Positions 15,950 through 26,100 of a stretch of DNA of 64,000 bases are shown here, in pieces. This stretch comes from Lacinutrix sp. MedPE-SW (GTDB taxonomy: Bacteria > Bacteroidota > Bacteroidia > Flavobacteriales > Flavobacteriaceae): NCBI RefSeq assembly GCF_001874145.1, contig NZ_MPCX01000009.1:1-64000 (forward strand), written 5' to 3'. The first letter of the stretch is position 1; each line of letters begins with the position of its first letter. The translations under genes and the position numbers were made by a program. The notes below the pieces were generated by a model. It did not search any database and was not told where the DNA came from. It saw only the letters and a list, made by a program, of their open reading frames with translations.

Positions 15950-16653
15950 TATTTAAAAGGTTAATAAAGCCTCACTGTCTAAACAGTAAGGTTATTCTTT
16001 TAAAGTCTCCTGCGGTGCTAAATTCTTATGCGATGCAAACTCGACTTTGGAAATCTATTTGAAATCTGACAAAAGAAATCCTTTCCACATATCCAGTAGG
16101 AATGGGTAGTTCTAGATAATAATAGATTAATTTATAAACTAGAGATGAAATAGGTTTTCAACCCTATTAGCATCTGAGCAACCGATGAGGTATCGGTTGA
16201 GATAATGACCAGAAAAAAGCTTTTCTGTTGAATCTAAAGCAATTATATATAAAAAAAGCTTTGGTGTCAATCGAAAACTAAATTTTCTTAAGAAAAAGTT
16301 GAGATGAAGTTTTTTAATTTATTTTAAATAAAGTTGAAGACTTAAAATATTATTTAATAATCTTCTAAATGAATTAATGATGGTTGAGGTTGCCTAAGCA
16401 ACCAACCTCATTAAATTCAAAATGTAATAAAATAGTAATTCCAACTATTTATTAAATAGCTTATGTATTAAGGTGGCTTTTTCAGGACACTAGTGTACTG
16501 TTTATCAGGATGTCAAGGCTATAGATTTTTCCATTTCAAAAAAAAATATTTGAAAAAATACTTGACGACAAAGCTTTTTTTTACTCTTATTGCAGTAACT
16601 GGATGAGTGTCCAGTTTTTACAAATAACCAAAAGAAAATTATGAAAAATTAAA
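15950..16653. other. 700-bp control region with several inverted repeats
   Basis: I see no gene in this stretch. It has CAGAAAA-AAGC-TTTTCTG near 16212, TGAGGTTG with CAACCTCA, and an inner GTTGC-CTAA-GCAAC near 16385-16412. GGACACT (16485-16491) pairs at a distance with AGTGTCC (16606-16612). A perfect AACTGGA/TCCAGTT pair (16597-16616) lies 38 nt before the next gene. It may be a replication or transfer origin, or a promoter-operator block for the HTH gene that follows. Function is inferred only from layout. Confidence 0.4.
16597..16616. promoter_or_regulatory. Inverted repeat upstream of the HTH/replication-like gene
   Basis: AACTGGA-TGAGTG-TCCAGTT is a perfect 7-bp inverted repeat with a 6-nt spacer, 38 nt before the ATG at 16654. 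Candidate operator or iteron-like site. Confidence 0.4.
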
Positions 16654-17460
16654 ATGACGAAAAATTTAAAAAATGGAATTATAATTAAAAGAAATTTAGA
16701 AGGTGGTAGGTTTATTCAGACCTCTACATCAATAATAAAAGATAAAAGATTAACCGATTCTGCTTTACGGTTACTTCAATTGCTAGGCGATGCAATTGAT
16801 GGTACAAAAATAAGTTTAGCTTATTACAGGAAGCTTTTGGGATGGTCAAAAGACAAATTGAGCAACGCTACTAAAAACTTGAGAGAGAATGGATATTTGC
16901 AGATGACCAAAAAGCCAAGAGGTGAGAAAAATGGCTTTTCGTATTTCTATACAATTTCAGAGTACGGAAACTTACAAGTTGAAAAAGATGCGAACGGAAA
17001 TCTTAAAAAACTACCCTATACCTCTCACTCAAAAAAGAATCAAGCCAAATCTGAAACTACTAAAGCTAGTATAGGTGGTTCTATTCAGTTACTCACTCCA
17101 AAACAATACGAAGAAAGAGCGATTGAAATACTTGAAGATGTGCCTGAGCTGTTGTTGGAGGAAAAACTTAATGAAGTTTTAAAAATTAAATCTGTCGACA
17201 CCGACATTAAGCGTTTTGAGAAGGATATAGAGAAATTTGTGAGAGATTATAAAAAAGAATGTTACAAGTTCTATCTAACCAAAACGAAAGGCTTAACTGG
17301 TGAAATTTCTAGAGTCCAAAATACCTACAAGGACTGGTTGAAAGAAGAAATATTTGACAACAATAACTTTAAACCAAAATATCAAACCAAATGGAGTCAT
17401 ATCAAACTTCAAAAGAAACCACGTAGGACTGATTATGAAACTTCATTACTGCGAGATTGA
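16654..17460 (+). CDS. Winged-helix protein, replication-initiation or phage-organiser-like
   Basis: The product has 268 residues. The N-terminal ~95 residues form a winged-helix domain (LTDSALRLLQLLGDA, LAYYRKLLGWSKDKLSNATKNLRENGYLQ) of the kind used in phage replisome organisers and plasmid Rep-like proteins. The C-terminal half is charged and helical (EEKLNEVLKIKSVDTDIKR) with no recognised enzyme motif. It follows a repeat-rich gap, which fits a DNA-binding control or replication role for the element. The precise family is not recognised. Confidence 0.6.
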   Translation: MTKNLKNGIIIKRNLEGGRFIQTSTSIIKDKRLTDSALRLLQLLGDAIDGTKISLAYYRKLLGWSKDKLSNATKNLRENGYLQMTKKPRGEKNGFSYFYTISEYGNLQVEKDANGNLKKLPYTSHSKKNQAKSETTKASIGGSIQLLTPKQYEERAIEILEDVPELLLEEKLNEVLKIKSVDTDIKRFEKDIEKFVRDYKKECYKFYLTKTKGLTGEISRVQNTYKDWLKEEIFDNNNFKPKYQTKWSHIKLQKKPRRTDYETSLLRD

Positions 17461-17697
17461 GTATACTCTCAATTGCAGGTAACCTAACTATTTAAGCAAA
17501 TTTATTTTTCAAAATATTTTTCTCTCTGACTGTAATTGGTCAAAATATGGATTTTACTACCTGTAGCTAATATAAAGTCATTATTGCACGTCCTCTGTGC
17601 CCGTACGTAAAATTCTATATAAATTTTATTTGGAACACTGAAGGCGTGCAATAGTGCTTTTAAGAGCCACTATGGTAAGAGCGGTGATGTAGACTTA
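17461..17697. other. Gene-less gap with long-range inverted repeat
   Basis: TATTGCACG (17582-17590) and CGTGCAATA (17645-17653) are perfect 9-bp complements separated by 54 nt. This could form a cruciform or be an oriT- or att-like site. I see no coding frame. Confidence 0.4.
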
Positions 17698-17916
17698 TCA
17701 GACTCCATATTTTAATTCTAATCTCAAAGGTGAGGTCATACATTCAGTTTTGTGTAATTCATTTAGTAGATTATTTCTATCTAGGTAATGATACTCTTCA
17801 ATCAATGAGTAGTTTGAATAATCAGCATCATTACCATAGGTTACGCCTTTATAATTTATTAATTGCTGTTTTAGCAAAGGCATAAAGTCGATTGTTTCTA
17901 TTGTTACTTCGTACAT
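17698..17916 (-). CDS. Small unknown protein of the island
   Basis: The product has 72 residues starting MYEVTIETIDFMPLLKQQL. A longer version starting 13 codons upstream would overlap the HTH gene before it. It contains YKGVTYGNDADYSNYS and ends LRLELKYGV. It is probably co-transcribed after the HTH gene on the minus strand. I do not recognise it. Confidence 0.5.
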   Translation of the reverse strand: MYEVTIETIDFMPLLKQQLINYKGVTYGNDADYSNYSLIEEYHYLDRNNLLNELHKTECMTSPLRLELKYGV

Positions 17917-17926
17917 AGTTTTAGTT

Positions 17927-18130
17927 TTAATTTTTGTTATTTCTTTTTGGAGCAAATTGCTCGATTATACTATTGTGGATTCTCCACTTTTTATTGTTTT
18001 TAGATAAAATGCTTGGTCTACCCTTGTACTTATCTACTAGTTCTACTAAGCGATACCTGATGGTTCTTTCGCTTATGTCATACAATTCCATAATATCAGC
18101 GGTACTGTAGTATGTTTTAATTTTTCTCAT
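17927..18130 (-). CDS. Small excisionase/MerR-like HTH protein
   Basis: The product has 67 residues, mostly one winged helix-turn-helix: YYSTADIMELYDISERTIRYRL, then a wing (GRPSILSKNNKKWRIHNSIIEQF). This is the layout of excisionase/helix-turn-helix type 17 proteins from integrative elements. It is divergent from the BREX regulator and could act as an excisionase or a local repressor. The assignment is by fold pattern only. Confidence 0.6.
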   Translation of the reverse strand: MRKIKTYYSTADIMELYDISERTIRYRLVELVDKYKGRPSILSKNNKKWRIHNSIIEQFAPKRNNKN

Positions 18131-18222
18131 AATTATTTACTGTTTATAATAAATATGCACGTGAAACAGAAAAGTCACTTTTTCTTGAAATAAAAATTAA
18201 AAAAGTCCGAAAGTCTTTTATC

Positions 18223-18236
18223 TTTACTGAAGTAAA
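18223..18236. promoter_or_regulatory. Candidate operator upstream of the BREX operon
   Basis: TTTACT-GA-AGTAAA is a perfect 14-bp palindrome, 22 nt before the ATG of the small XRE regulator. The position fits autoregulation of the whole BREX operon by that protein. Confidence 0.45.
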
Positions 18237-18257
18237 ACTTTAATTTTTTTTAAACTG

Positions 18258-18434
18258 ATGCTGAAAGATATTATTAAATCCAAAGGACTCAAGCAGTCAT
18301 ACCTCGCTCAACGTATGGGTGTTAGTGTGGTTACGATGTCTAATTGGGTAAAAGAAAAATCTAGCCCAAATAAGAAAAATTTAGAAAAACTAAGTGAACT
18401 ACTTGAAGTTCCTATAAAAGACCTTGTGCATTAG
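18258..18434 (+). CDS. Small XRE regulator heading the BREX operon
   Basis: The 58-residue product starts MLKDIIKSKGLKQSYLAQR and continues through MGVSVVTMSNWVKE to LLEVPIKDLVH. It is a single Cro/CI-type helix-turn-helix and nothing else. The stop is followed at once by the ATG of brxA, with zero spacing, so it is the first gene of the operon. A perfect palindrome lies just upstream. It probably represses or tunes BREX expression. It is not homologous in size to the WYL-type BrxR regulators of other BREX loci. Confidence 0.75.
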   Translation: MLKDIIKSKGLKQSYLAQRMGVSVVTMSNWVKEKSSPNKKNLEKLSELLEVPIKDLVH

Positions 18435-19034
18435 ATGGTGATAGAAAGTAAATATGATTTTTCTTTTACTGGTTTCTCTTTACGATTGAAGGAAATGGTA
18501 AAAGTTGCTAATGCAAAAACTCAAAATAGTGAGTTTAATGCAGTGCAAGAAATAGGTAATGGTAAGACCTCAACGACCAAAAAGTTTTTGAACGAAATAA
18601 ACAAACGAATTGAAAGTCTTACTGAGGCGCAAATGGCTTTTTTTATTGATAGTGACCTTCACACGCAACGTCAAATAGCTTTTTTGTCGGTCTGCAAGGT
18701 ACACGGATATATCAGGGATTTTGTGGTTGAAGTTTTGCGAGAGAAAGTGTTAGTCTTCGATTATCAAATTTCTGAAGGAGAATACCTTTCATTTCATCGT
18801 AGAAAACTAGATGAGCATATAAAAATGAATGACTTCTCAGAATTAACTCATAACAAAATACGACAAGTACTTTTTAAAATTCTGGAAGAAGCTGGTATAA
18901 TTGATAACACCAAAAACAAAGAGATACAACCTCAACTTGTTGACAGCAAATTAATGAGAATTATAGCAAATGATGATAAGGAATGGCTTAAACTGTTTTT
19001 TGTTAGTGATATGGATATTGAAAATTTTAACTGA
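18435..19034 (+). CDS. brxA: BREX protein BrxA (DUF1819)
   Basis: The product has 199 residues. The start YDFSFTGFSLRLKEMVKVA and the segment QIAFLSVCKVHGYIRDFVVEVLREK match the DUF1819/BrxA pattern. BrxA is a small DNA-binding helical protein of type 1 BREX. Its TGA overlaps the ATG of brxB by one base (TGATG). The order XRE-brxA-brxB-brxC-pglX confirms the call. It takes part in phage exclusion together with the other Brx/Pgl proteins. Confidence 0.9.
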   Translation: MVIESKYDFSFTGFSLRLKEMVKVANAKTQNSEFNAVQEIGNGKTSTTKKFLNEINKRIESLTEAQMAFFIDSDLHTQRQIAFLSVCKVHGYIRDFVVEVLREKVLVFDYQISEGEYLSFHRRKLDEHIKMNDFSELTHNKIRQVLFKILEEAGIIDNTKNKEIQPQLVDSKLMRIIANDDKEWLKLFFVSDMDIENFN

Positions 19035-19618
19035 TGGAAAACCTAACAAATAAGTTCAAACACCTATATGATGTTATATCGTCAGACAGATTCCTTAGCA
19101 AAGAAGCTTTAGGTGGTGAAATCCCTTTTTTTATCGCAGCATATGAGGCTGAACAGCAACTTCAAGTTGAAGATGCGACCAAACGTCTCATAAAAAAATT
19201 AGAAACCTCTGGTGTTCCAGTACTAGAGATTAACCTTTACGATGTTGCTTGTGAGATACTTGAACAAGAAATTGGACTGGATGAGTTCTTCAGTATTGAG
19301 AAAGAAATGGATAAAGAAGAATTTTTAGATGCCATTCAATCAGTTCTTGAAATTCATCAAGTATTAATGCCAAAAATTGATAGCTTAATCAAAGCATCTT
19401 CAGCTAAGGTATATTTCCTAACAGGAATAGGCTTAGTATTCCCTTTTATACGTTCACACACCATTCTAAATAATTTACAAAGCATAGCAAAAGATTCACC
19501 AACGGTAGCATTCTTCCCTGGTGATTATAATGGTCATTCTTTAAATTTATTCGGTTTACTGAAGGACGACAACTATTATAGAGCATTTAACATTGATAAC
19601 ATAGAAGCAAAACAATGA
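19034..19618 (+). CDS. brxB: BREX protein BrxB (DUF1788)
   Basis: The product has 194 residues. EIPFFIAAYEAEQQLQVEDA, VPVLEINLYDVACEILEQE and VYFLTGIGLVFPFIRSH are typical DUF1788/BrxB stretches. It is essential in studied type 1 BREX systems and thought to bridge other components; its biochemical role is unresolved. It overlaps brxC by 4 nt (ATGA). Length is normal for the family. Confidence 0.9.
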   Translation: MENLTNKFKHLYDVISSDRFLSKEALGGEIPFFIAAYEAEQQLQVEDATKRLIKKLETSGVPVLEINLYDVACEILEQEIGLDEFFSIEKEMDKEEFLDAIQSVLEIHQVLMPKIDSLIKASSAKVYFLTGIGLVFPFIRSHTILNNLQSIAKDSPTVAFFPGDYNGHSLNLFGLLKDDNYYRAFNIDNIEAKQ

Positions 19619-22600
19619 TAATAAAAGACTTTTTTGAAAAAGACATTAATAGAAATATAGAAACTGTTATCAAAGCAGATGACCGTGACCAAATTTCTAA
19701 TGAAGTTGAAGAATATGTAATTACCAATGAGATTGGTAAAAAAATACGAGACCTCTTTCAATCATATAACAATTACAGCGGTGTTAATGGTGTTTGGATA
19801 TCAGGATTCTTCGGAAGTGGTAAATCGCACTTACTTAAAATACTATCATACGTTTTTGAAAACAAAGAGTTTAATGGGGAAGAAAGCGGAAAAGTGTTTG
19901 CTAGTAAAATAACGAATGATGAAATGCTCAAAGGTGATGTTCTAGCAGCTACTAAAATTCCATCAGAATCTGTTTTGTTCAATATTGACCAGCAAGCACA
20001 AATCACAAGTAAAGAAGACCCAAATGCCATTCTATCTGTTTTTTACAAAGTCTTCTATGACCACTTAGGTTTTTACGGTTCTAAAACGCCAGTAGCTGAG
20101 TTTGAAATGTGGTTGAATAGCGAAAGCAAGTGGGAATCTTTTCAAGAGACATACCTAGAAAAAAGCGGTAATAAATGGACTGATGATAGAAGAAAATATT
20201 TTGCCCCAAAGGTAAAACAAAAGCTAGGTGAAGTTTTAGGTGAGTTGTTTGATGATGATGCTTCTAAATATCAAAATATCATTGACACAATGCGTAAAGA
20301 CAGCACCTCATCTATCGAGGACTTCTGTGAACGTGTACAAGAATATATTTCCACGAAACCTAAAGGCTTCAGGTTGAACTTTTTTGTAGATGAGGTTGGA
20401 CAATATATTAGTGACAACACTAAGTTGATGTTAAACCTTCAAACGGTCGCAGAAACATTAGCAACAAGAACCAAAGGGAATTCTTGGATTCTAGTTACCT
20501 CTCAAGAAGATATGGAAAAGGTAGTTGGAGATATGAATAAAAGCCAGCAAAATGACTTTTCTCGTATTCAAGCTAGGTTTGCCATCAAAGTACCATTAAC
20601 CTCTGCAAATGTTGATGAGGTAATAGAAAAAAGATTGTTAAGTAAAAATGAAGATGCTCAGAAACAACTGGTTGCTTCATATAAAGAGACTAGTGCACAA
20701 CTAGATACATTGTTATCTTTCTCTGAGGCTGGTGTTCAATTTAAAGGTTTTAACGATGCATCTGATTTCGGAAATAAGTTTCCATTTGTACCGTATCAGT
20801 TTGACTTGTTTCAGCAATGTAGAAGAGCATTGTCTACGCACAATGCCTTTCAAGGAAAACACGCTTCTGTAGGAGAACGTTCTATGCTAGGTGTGTTTCA
20901 GCAGGTAACTCAAACCATTGAAGATAAGGATGTACAAGCTTTGGTGAGTTTTGACTTAATGTACGAAGGTATTAGAAATGAACTTCGTGGTGAGATTCAA
21001 AGTTCTGTGATTATGGCAGAACGTAATTTGGATAATCCCTTTGCGATTAAAGTACTTAAAGCACTATTTCTTGTAAAGTACTTCGGAAACTTTAAAACAA
21101 CCAAGAGAAACGTTTCGGTGCTTCTTATTGATGATATTCAAGTAGACTTGAATGAACATAACCAGAAGATTGAAGAGGCTTTAAATATTTTGGAGAACCA
21201 GAGTTATGTACAACGTAATGGAGATGTGTATGAATTTTTAACCGATGATGAAAAGGATGTTGAAGAAGAAATTAAAAACACGGACATTGATGACCAAGCG
21301 GTCACCCAATTACTTAAAGAATTGTTCTTTGATGAAATCATTCGTGATAACAAGATTAAGTTTTTAGATAACAAGCAAGACTATGATTTTACCAGCAAAA
21401 TAGACGGTAGTCTATTAGGTAGAGAAAAGGAGCTATTTATAGAAATTATCACAGAGAATTTTGTGGATTATGATAATGATACCTTCCACCAATCACAAAC
21501 AATGGGTGCCACAGGAATGAAGTTGAAGCTGGCTTCAAACGCCTTGTTTATGAAAGATTTAAAAATGTATTTACGTACCAACAAGTACGTAAAGCAGAAT
21601 CAATCCACTACAAACCGTGTTGAGGTAAAACGTATTCTTCAAGAAAAAGCACAGCAAAATGCAGAACGCAGACGCAACCTCATCATAATGGCAAATGGCA
21701 CGCTTGCAGACGCTGTAGTGTTTATGAATGGTAGTAAGCACGAGTCTGGTCATAGTAAAGATGGTAAGACCAAGGTTGTAAATGCGTTTCAAGATTTAAT
21801 CAAGCAAGTATACCCTAACTTAAAAATGCTTGGTAGTACTTTAATCACGGAAGATGCCATCCGTAATACGGTACGTAGTAAGCAAGATGATTTATTTGGT
21901 ACGGATGATAAGACCATTTCTGAAGCCGAGTCTGAAATTTTAAACTTCATCAAAAGAAGAAAGAAACAATCAGACAGAACGTCTTTAAATGATATTAAAA
22001 CCCACTTTACTAAAAAACCATACGGTTGGTATCCTAACGCTATTTGGACAGTTACCGCAAAATTGTACAAACGTGGTAAGGTTGAGGTAAAGCAAAATGC
22101 CAGCTTGCTAGAAGATGAGGATATTCTTACCGCATTAATTAACAGTTCTAATCACGGTTCTACTTTACTAGAACCACAAACCGAAGTAGACCCTAAACAA
22201 CTAAAACACTTAAAAGAACTCTATGCAGATGCTTTTGATGAGACTTCTGGTCTTAAAGAAGCAAAAGATGTAGCAGTAGCCTTTAAAGAAAAAATCAAAG
22301 ACCTCGCTGGTGAAGTAAAGCAGTTGTATTACAGAAAAAGTGACTTCCCATTCTTGTCAGTTTTAGAAGGATTTAGTGAGCGATTGCAACGATTATCTGA
22401 TAAAGATTACAAATACTTCTTAACCAGTATCTCAGATTTTGAAGATGATTTACTAGACAATAAAGAAGACCTATTAGACCCTATCAAAAGTTTTATAAAT
22501 GGTGAACAGGCAAACATCTACTTAGATATTAAAAAGCTGGTCAACAGTAATACAGCAAACATAGATTACATTGATGGTGATGAGTTTGAAACCTTAACTA

Positions 22601-23112
22601 CACTAATCAATAGTAAAACCCCTTACAAAGGAAACGCCATACAGATAGCTAAAGCAGCAAAGGATAGCTTAACCAAGAAGGTGATTGAAGGAATTGATAA
22701 TGAGAAAAAACAGTTTGATGAGAAACTCAACTTTATTTTCTCAGATTTAGAGAAAACGGAACCTTTCCAGAAATTAGACACTTCGCAACAAGATGAAATT
22801 GAGAAGATTATTATTTCGCTTAAAGCGAAAGTAAAGGCCGAACGATTTATTGGTAATATTCGTAATGAAACACGAAAAGTTGAAGATAATTTCTATAACG
22901 ACCAGCTGAACCACATTGCAAAATTATTAGCACCAAAAGATGATTCTGGTAAAGCAGCAGAACCAGAGGCGAAATACATACGAAAGAAATCCATTCACGT
23001 AGAATTCCCAAAACGTGAATTAACCTCTGAAGAAGATGTGCTAGCATACACAGAAGCCTTAAAAAAAGCCTTTTTAGAGCGTATTAACCAAAACTTAAAG
23101 ATTACCCTGTAA
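19615..23112 (+). CDS. brxC: BREX ATP-binding protein BrxC
   Basis: The product has 1165 residues. The P-loop GFFGSGKSHLLK (Lys70) lies near the N-terminus and NFFVDEVGQYI is the Walker B-like block. The body is long and helical, as in the ~1200-residue BrxC/PglY family. It is an ATPase required for phage exclusion and host methylation. Its stop is directly followed by the pglX ATG. It contains the 17-bp palindrome TTTCGCTTAAAGCGAAA (22814-22830), identical to one in pglZ. Confidence 0.92.
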   Translation: MIIKDFFEKDINRNIETVIKADDRDQISNEVEEYVITNEIGKKIRDLFQSYNNYSGVNGVWISGFFGSGKSHLLKILSYVFENKEFNGEESGKVFASKITNDEMLKGDVLAATKIPSESVLFNIDQQAQITSKEDPNAILSVFYKVFYDHLGFYGSKTPVAEFEMWLNSESKWESFQETYLEKSGNKWTDDRRKYFAPKVKQKLGEVLGELFDDDASKYQNIIDTMRKDSTSSIEDFCERVQEYISTKPKGFRLNFFVDEVGQYISDNTKLMLNLQTVAETLATRTKGNSWILVTSQEDMEKVVGDMNKSQQNDFSRIQARFAIKVPLTSANVDEVIEKRLLSKNEDAQKQLVASYKETSAQLDTLLSFSEAGVQFKGFNDASDFGNKFPFVPYQFDLFQQCRRALSTHNAFQGKHASVGERSMLGVFQQVTQTIEDKDVQALVSFDLMYEGIRNELRGEIQSSVIMAERNLDNPFAIKVLKALFLVKYFGNFKTTKRNVSVLLIDDIQVDLNEHNQKIEEALNILENQSYVQRNGDVYEFLTDDEKDVEEEIKNTDIDDQAVTQLLKELFFDEIIRDNKIKFLDNKQDYDFTSKIDGSLLGREKELFIEIITENFVDYDNDTFHQSQTMGATGMKLKLASNALFMKDLKMYLRTNKYVKQNQSTTNRVEVKRILQEKAQQNAERRRNLIIMANGTLADAVVFMNGSKHESGHSKDGKTKVVNAFQDLIKQVYPNLKMLGSTLITEDAIRNTVRSKQDDLFGTDDKTISEAESEILNFIKRRKKQSDRTSLNDIKTHFTKKPYGWYPNAIWTVTAKLYKRGKVEVKQNASLLEDEDILTALINSSNHGSTLLEPQTEVDPKQLKHLKELYADAFDETSGLKEAKDVAVAFKEKIKDLAGEVKQLYYRKSDFPFLSVLEGFSERLQRLSDKDYKYFLTSISDFEDDLLDNKEDLLDPIKSFINGEQANIYLDIKKLVNSNTANIDYIDGDEFETLTTLINSKTPYKGNAIQIAKAAKDSLTKKVIEGIDNEKKQFDEKLNFIFSDLEKTEPFQKLDTSQQDEIEKIIISLKAKVKAERFIGNIRNETRKVEDNFYNDQLNHIAKLLAPKDDSGKAAEPEAKYIRKKSIHVEFPKRELTSEEDVLAYTEALKKAFLERINQNLKITL
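22814..22830. repeat. 17-bp palindrome in brxC
   Basis: TTTCGCTTAAAGCGAAA is an exact copy of the one at 31208-31224 in pglZ. Both sit in the same reading frame and encode ISLKAK. Confidence 0.7.
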
Positions 23113-26100
23113 ATGAACACAAACGCACTTAAAAAGTTTGCTCAAGAAGCTCGTATAAAAATCGTTTCACAAGTCGCTGCAAAGCTAGATTATGTGATAA
23201 CTACAGACTCTGCGGTATTACGTGAAAAAGTAGCACAGGTAAAAAAGCTAAAAGCTGAAATACAAAAAACCTCAAAAGAACAGGTGGTAGACAAGGTGGC
23301 TTATACGTGGTTTAACAGGTTAATGGCATTGCGTTTTATGGATGCTAACGACTACCAACCTATAAAAATAGGCGTAGTCACACCTAAGGATGGTTATACC
23401 TTACCCGAACTATTAGACGAAGCCAAACAAGGCAACATTCCAGACGAGTTACCTGTAGATACTAAGCATATTTTTGAATTACTAGATGGTACCATACGCA
23501 GTAGCGATGTACAAAACGAAGCCTATAAAGAACTGCTTATAGGTGCCTGTAACCACCTCAACACAATTTTTCCTTTTCTGTTTGAAAAAATTAACGATTA
23601 TGCAGAGTTGCTCTTACCAGACGATTTAACTTCTGAGTTTTCCATAGTTCAAGACATAAGAGACGGAATGTCTACTGATGATTGTGCTGAGGTAGAAATT
23701 ATTGGGTGGATTTACCAGTTTTATATTTCTGAACGGAAAGATGAGGTCTTTGCTGCTAAGGGCAAAGTAAAAAAAGAAGACATTCCAGCAGCTACGCAAT
23801 TGTTTACACCTCGTTGGATTGTAGAATATATGGTGCAAAATACAGTAGGGAAACTATGGTTACAAAATAGACCCAACTCTAGTTTGAAAGACCATATGCC
23901 ATACTACATTGAGTCACCAGCAAATGAGAATGATGACTTTCTAAAGATTGACTCTGTAGAAGAAATAACCTTGTTAGACCAAGCCTGTGGTAGCGGTCAT
24001 ATTTTAGTGTATGGTTTTGAGTTATTGACCAAAATCTATGAAGAAGAAGGGTATAGCCCTAGCGAGATACCGCAGCTTATCATTGAAAAAAACCTGTATG
24101 GCTTTGAGATAGATGAGCGTGCTGCACAGTTAGCAGGGCTTGCCTTAATGATGAAAGCACGTGAATACCATAAACGTGTGTTTAGAAAAGAACTTACACC
24201 GCACATACTTTGCTACCAAGATTTAAAGTTAACGACAGACGAGATAAAAGAAGTATTTAAAAATATAGATACCAAACTATCTAACGAACTGCTACAAGAT
24301 TTAGGAAACATACAACAAGCAACCAATCTTGGTTCACTCATCATACCACATTCAAGTACTTCATTTTTAGAAGAAACACTAAGCACGTTAATAGAGAAAG
24401 CGCAAACAAGCTCAGACCTCTTTTTAAAAGAAAAGCTACAACAACTTGTAATCGCTTTACGACAGTTGGTTTCGCTTTCGCGAAAGTTTTATTGTGTTGT
24501 TGCTAATCCACCATATATGGGTGGAGGAAAAATGAACAAAAAAATGGCTGATTGGGTTAAAACTAATTATCCAATTTCAAAGACTGACTTGTTTTGTTGT
24601 TTTATTGAACGCTCAATAAACTTTATTCATAATAAAGGATTTAATGGTTTAGTAACTATGGAAAGTTGGATGTTTTTATCTAGTTATGAAAAGTTTAGAA
24701 AGATGCTTCTCCAAAAGACACTCATCCATAGTCTATCACATTTTGGTTGGCACGTTATGCGTATAGCATTCGGCACAGTAGCATTTATATTAGAGTTGAA
24801 TGATTCAAAAAGACGGGAAGGAGTTTATTCCTTTATGGATTACAAAAATCTTAGTAAAGAAGAAAAACCATTGCAATTTCCACCTCAAAATAATCGATAT
24901 AATTTTATTTCTCAACGTGAATTTTTAAAGATTCCAGGTAACCCCATAGCATATTGGTTAAGTAATTGCGCTTTTCAAGCATTTACTGAAAACCCTATAA
25001 TTGAAGAGTTGGCTAATCCAAGGCAGGGATTAGCAAGTTCAGACGTAACAAGATTTATTAGGTTTTGGAGTGAAATATCTACTTTAAAGTTTGAGGCAAA
25101 CTTGAGTTCACGTGATGAATCGGTTATTAAAGGAATAAAATGGGTGCCACACAACAAAGGTGGAGGTATTCAAAAATGGTATGGAAATAACTACTATGTA
25201 ATTAATTGGGATAATGATGGTGAGGAGATTATTGCAAAAGCAAAAATGTTGTACGGGAGCCCGACAAGAACAATTAAAAACATAAAATATTACTTTAAAC
25301 CATCAATCACCTGGGGAATGATTGGAGCTGGGATGTTCAGTTGTAGGTTAAGTAGAGGTGGTTTTATATTTGACGTAGCTGGGCCTTCTGCATTTTGTGA
25401 AGGACGATATTTTGAGATAATTGCTGGTTACTTGAACTCAAATGTTGCTTACTACTTTCTAAATGCTATTAACCCAACTCTCAATTATAACTCAGGTGAT
25501 TTGGGTCGTTTACCGTTTAAAATGCCTGAAAATAAGAATAAAGAATCTATCAAATCTTTAGTTCTAGATTGTGAAGGAATATCAAGAAAATATTTTGATA
25601 CAAAATCATCTTTATCTTGGGATTACACTCGAAATGAACTAATAGAACAAAAAGCTGATACTCTAGAAGAATCCTACGACTCATACCAACACTACTGGAA
25701 AAATAAATTCTTTCAATTACATAAAAACGAGGAAGAGCTTAACAAGCAGTTTATAGACATCTATGGGTTGCAAGATGAGCTCACACCAGATGTTCCGCTA
25801 GAAGATATTACCATCCTCAAAGAAGAAACAGATATCGTCAATGGTGAGTTGGTTTTTGATGCTAAAGAAGTATTGATACAGTTTATTAGCTACGCTGTGG
25901 GTTGTATGTTTGGTCGTTACAGCTTAGATAAAGAAGGTTTAATCTTAGCCAATCAAGGAGAAACCTTAGAAGACTACATTGAAAAGGTAGCCAAGTCAGA
26001 AGACAAGGTGTCCTTCCTTCCAGATGATGATAACATCATCCCAATACTAGATGACGAGTGGTTTGAAGATGATATTGTAGGTCGTTTTTATGAGTTTTTA

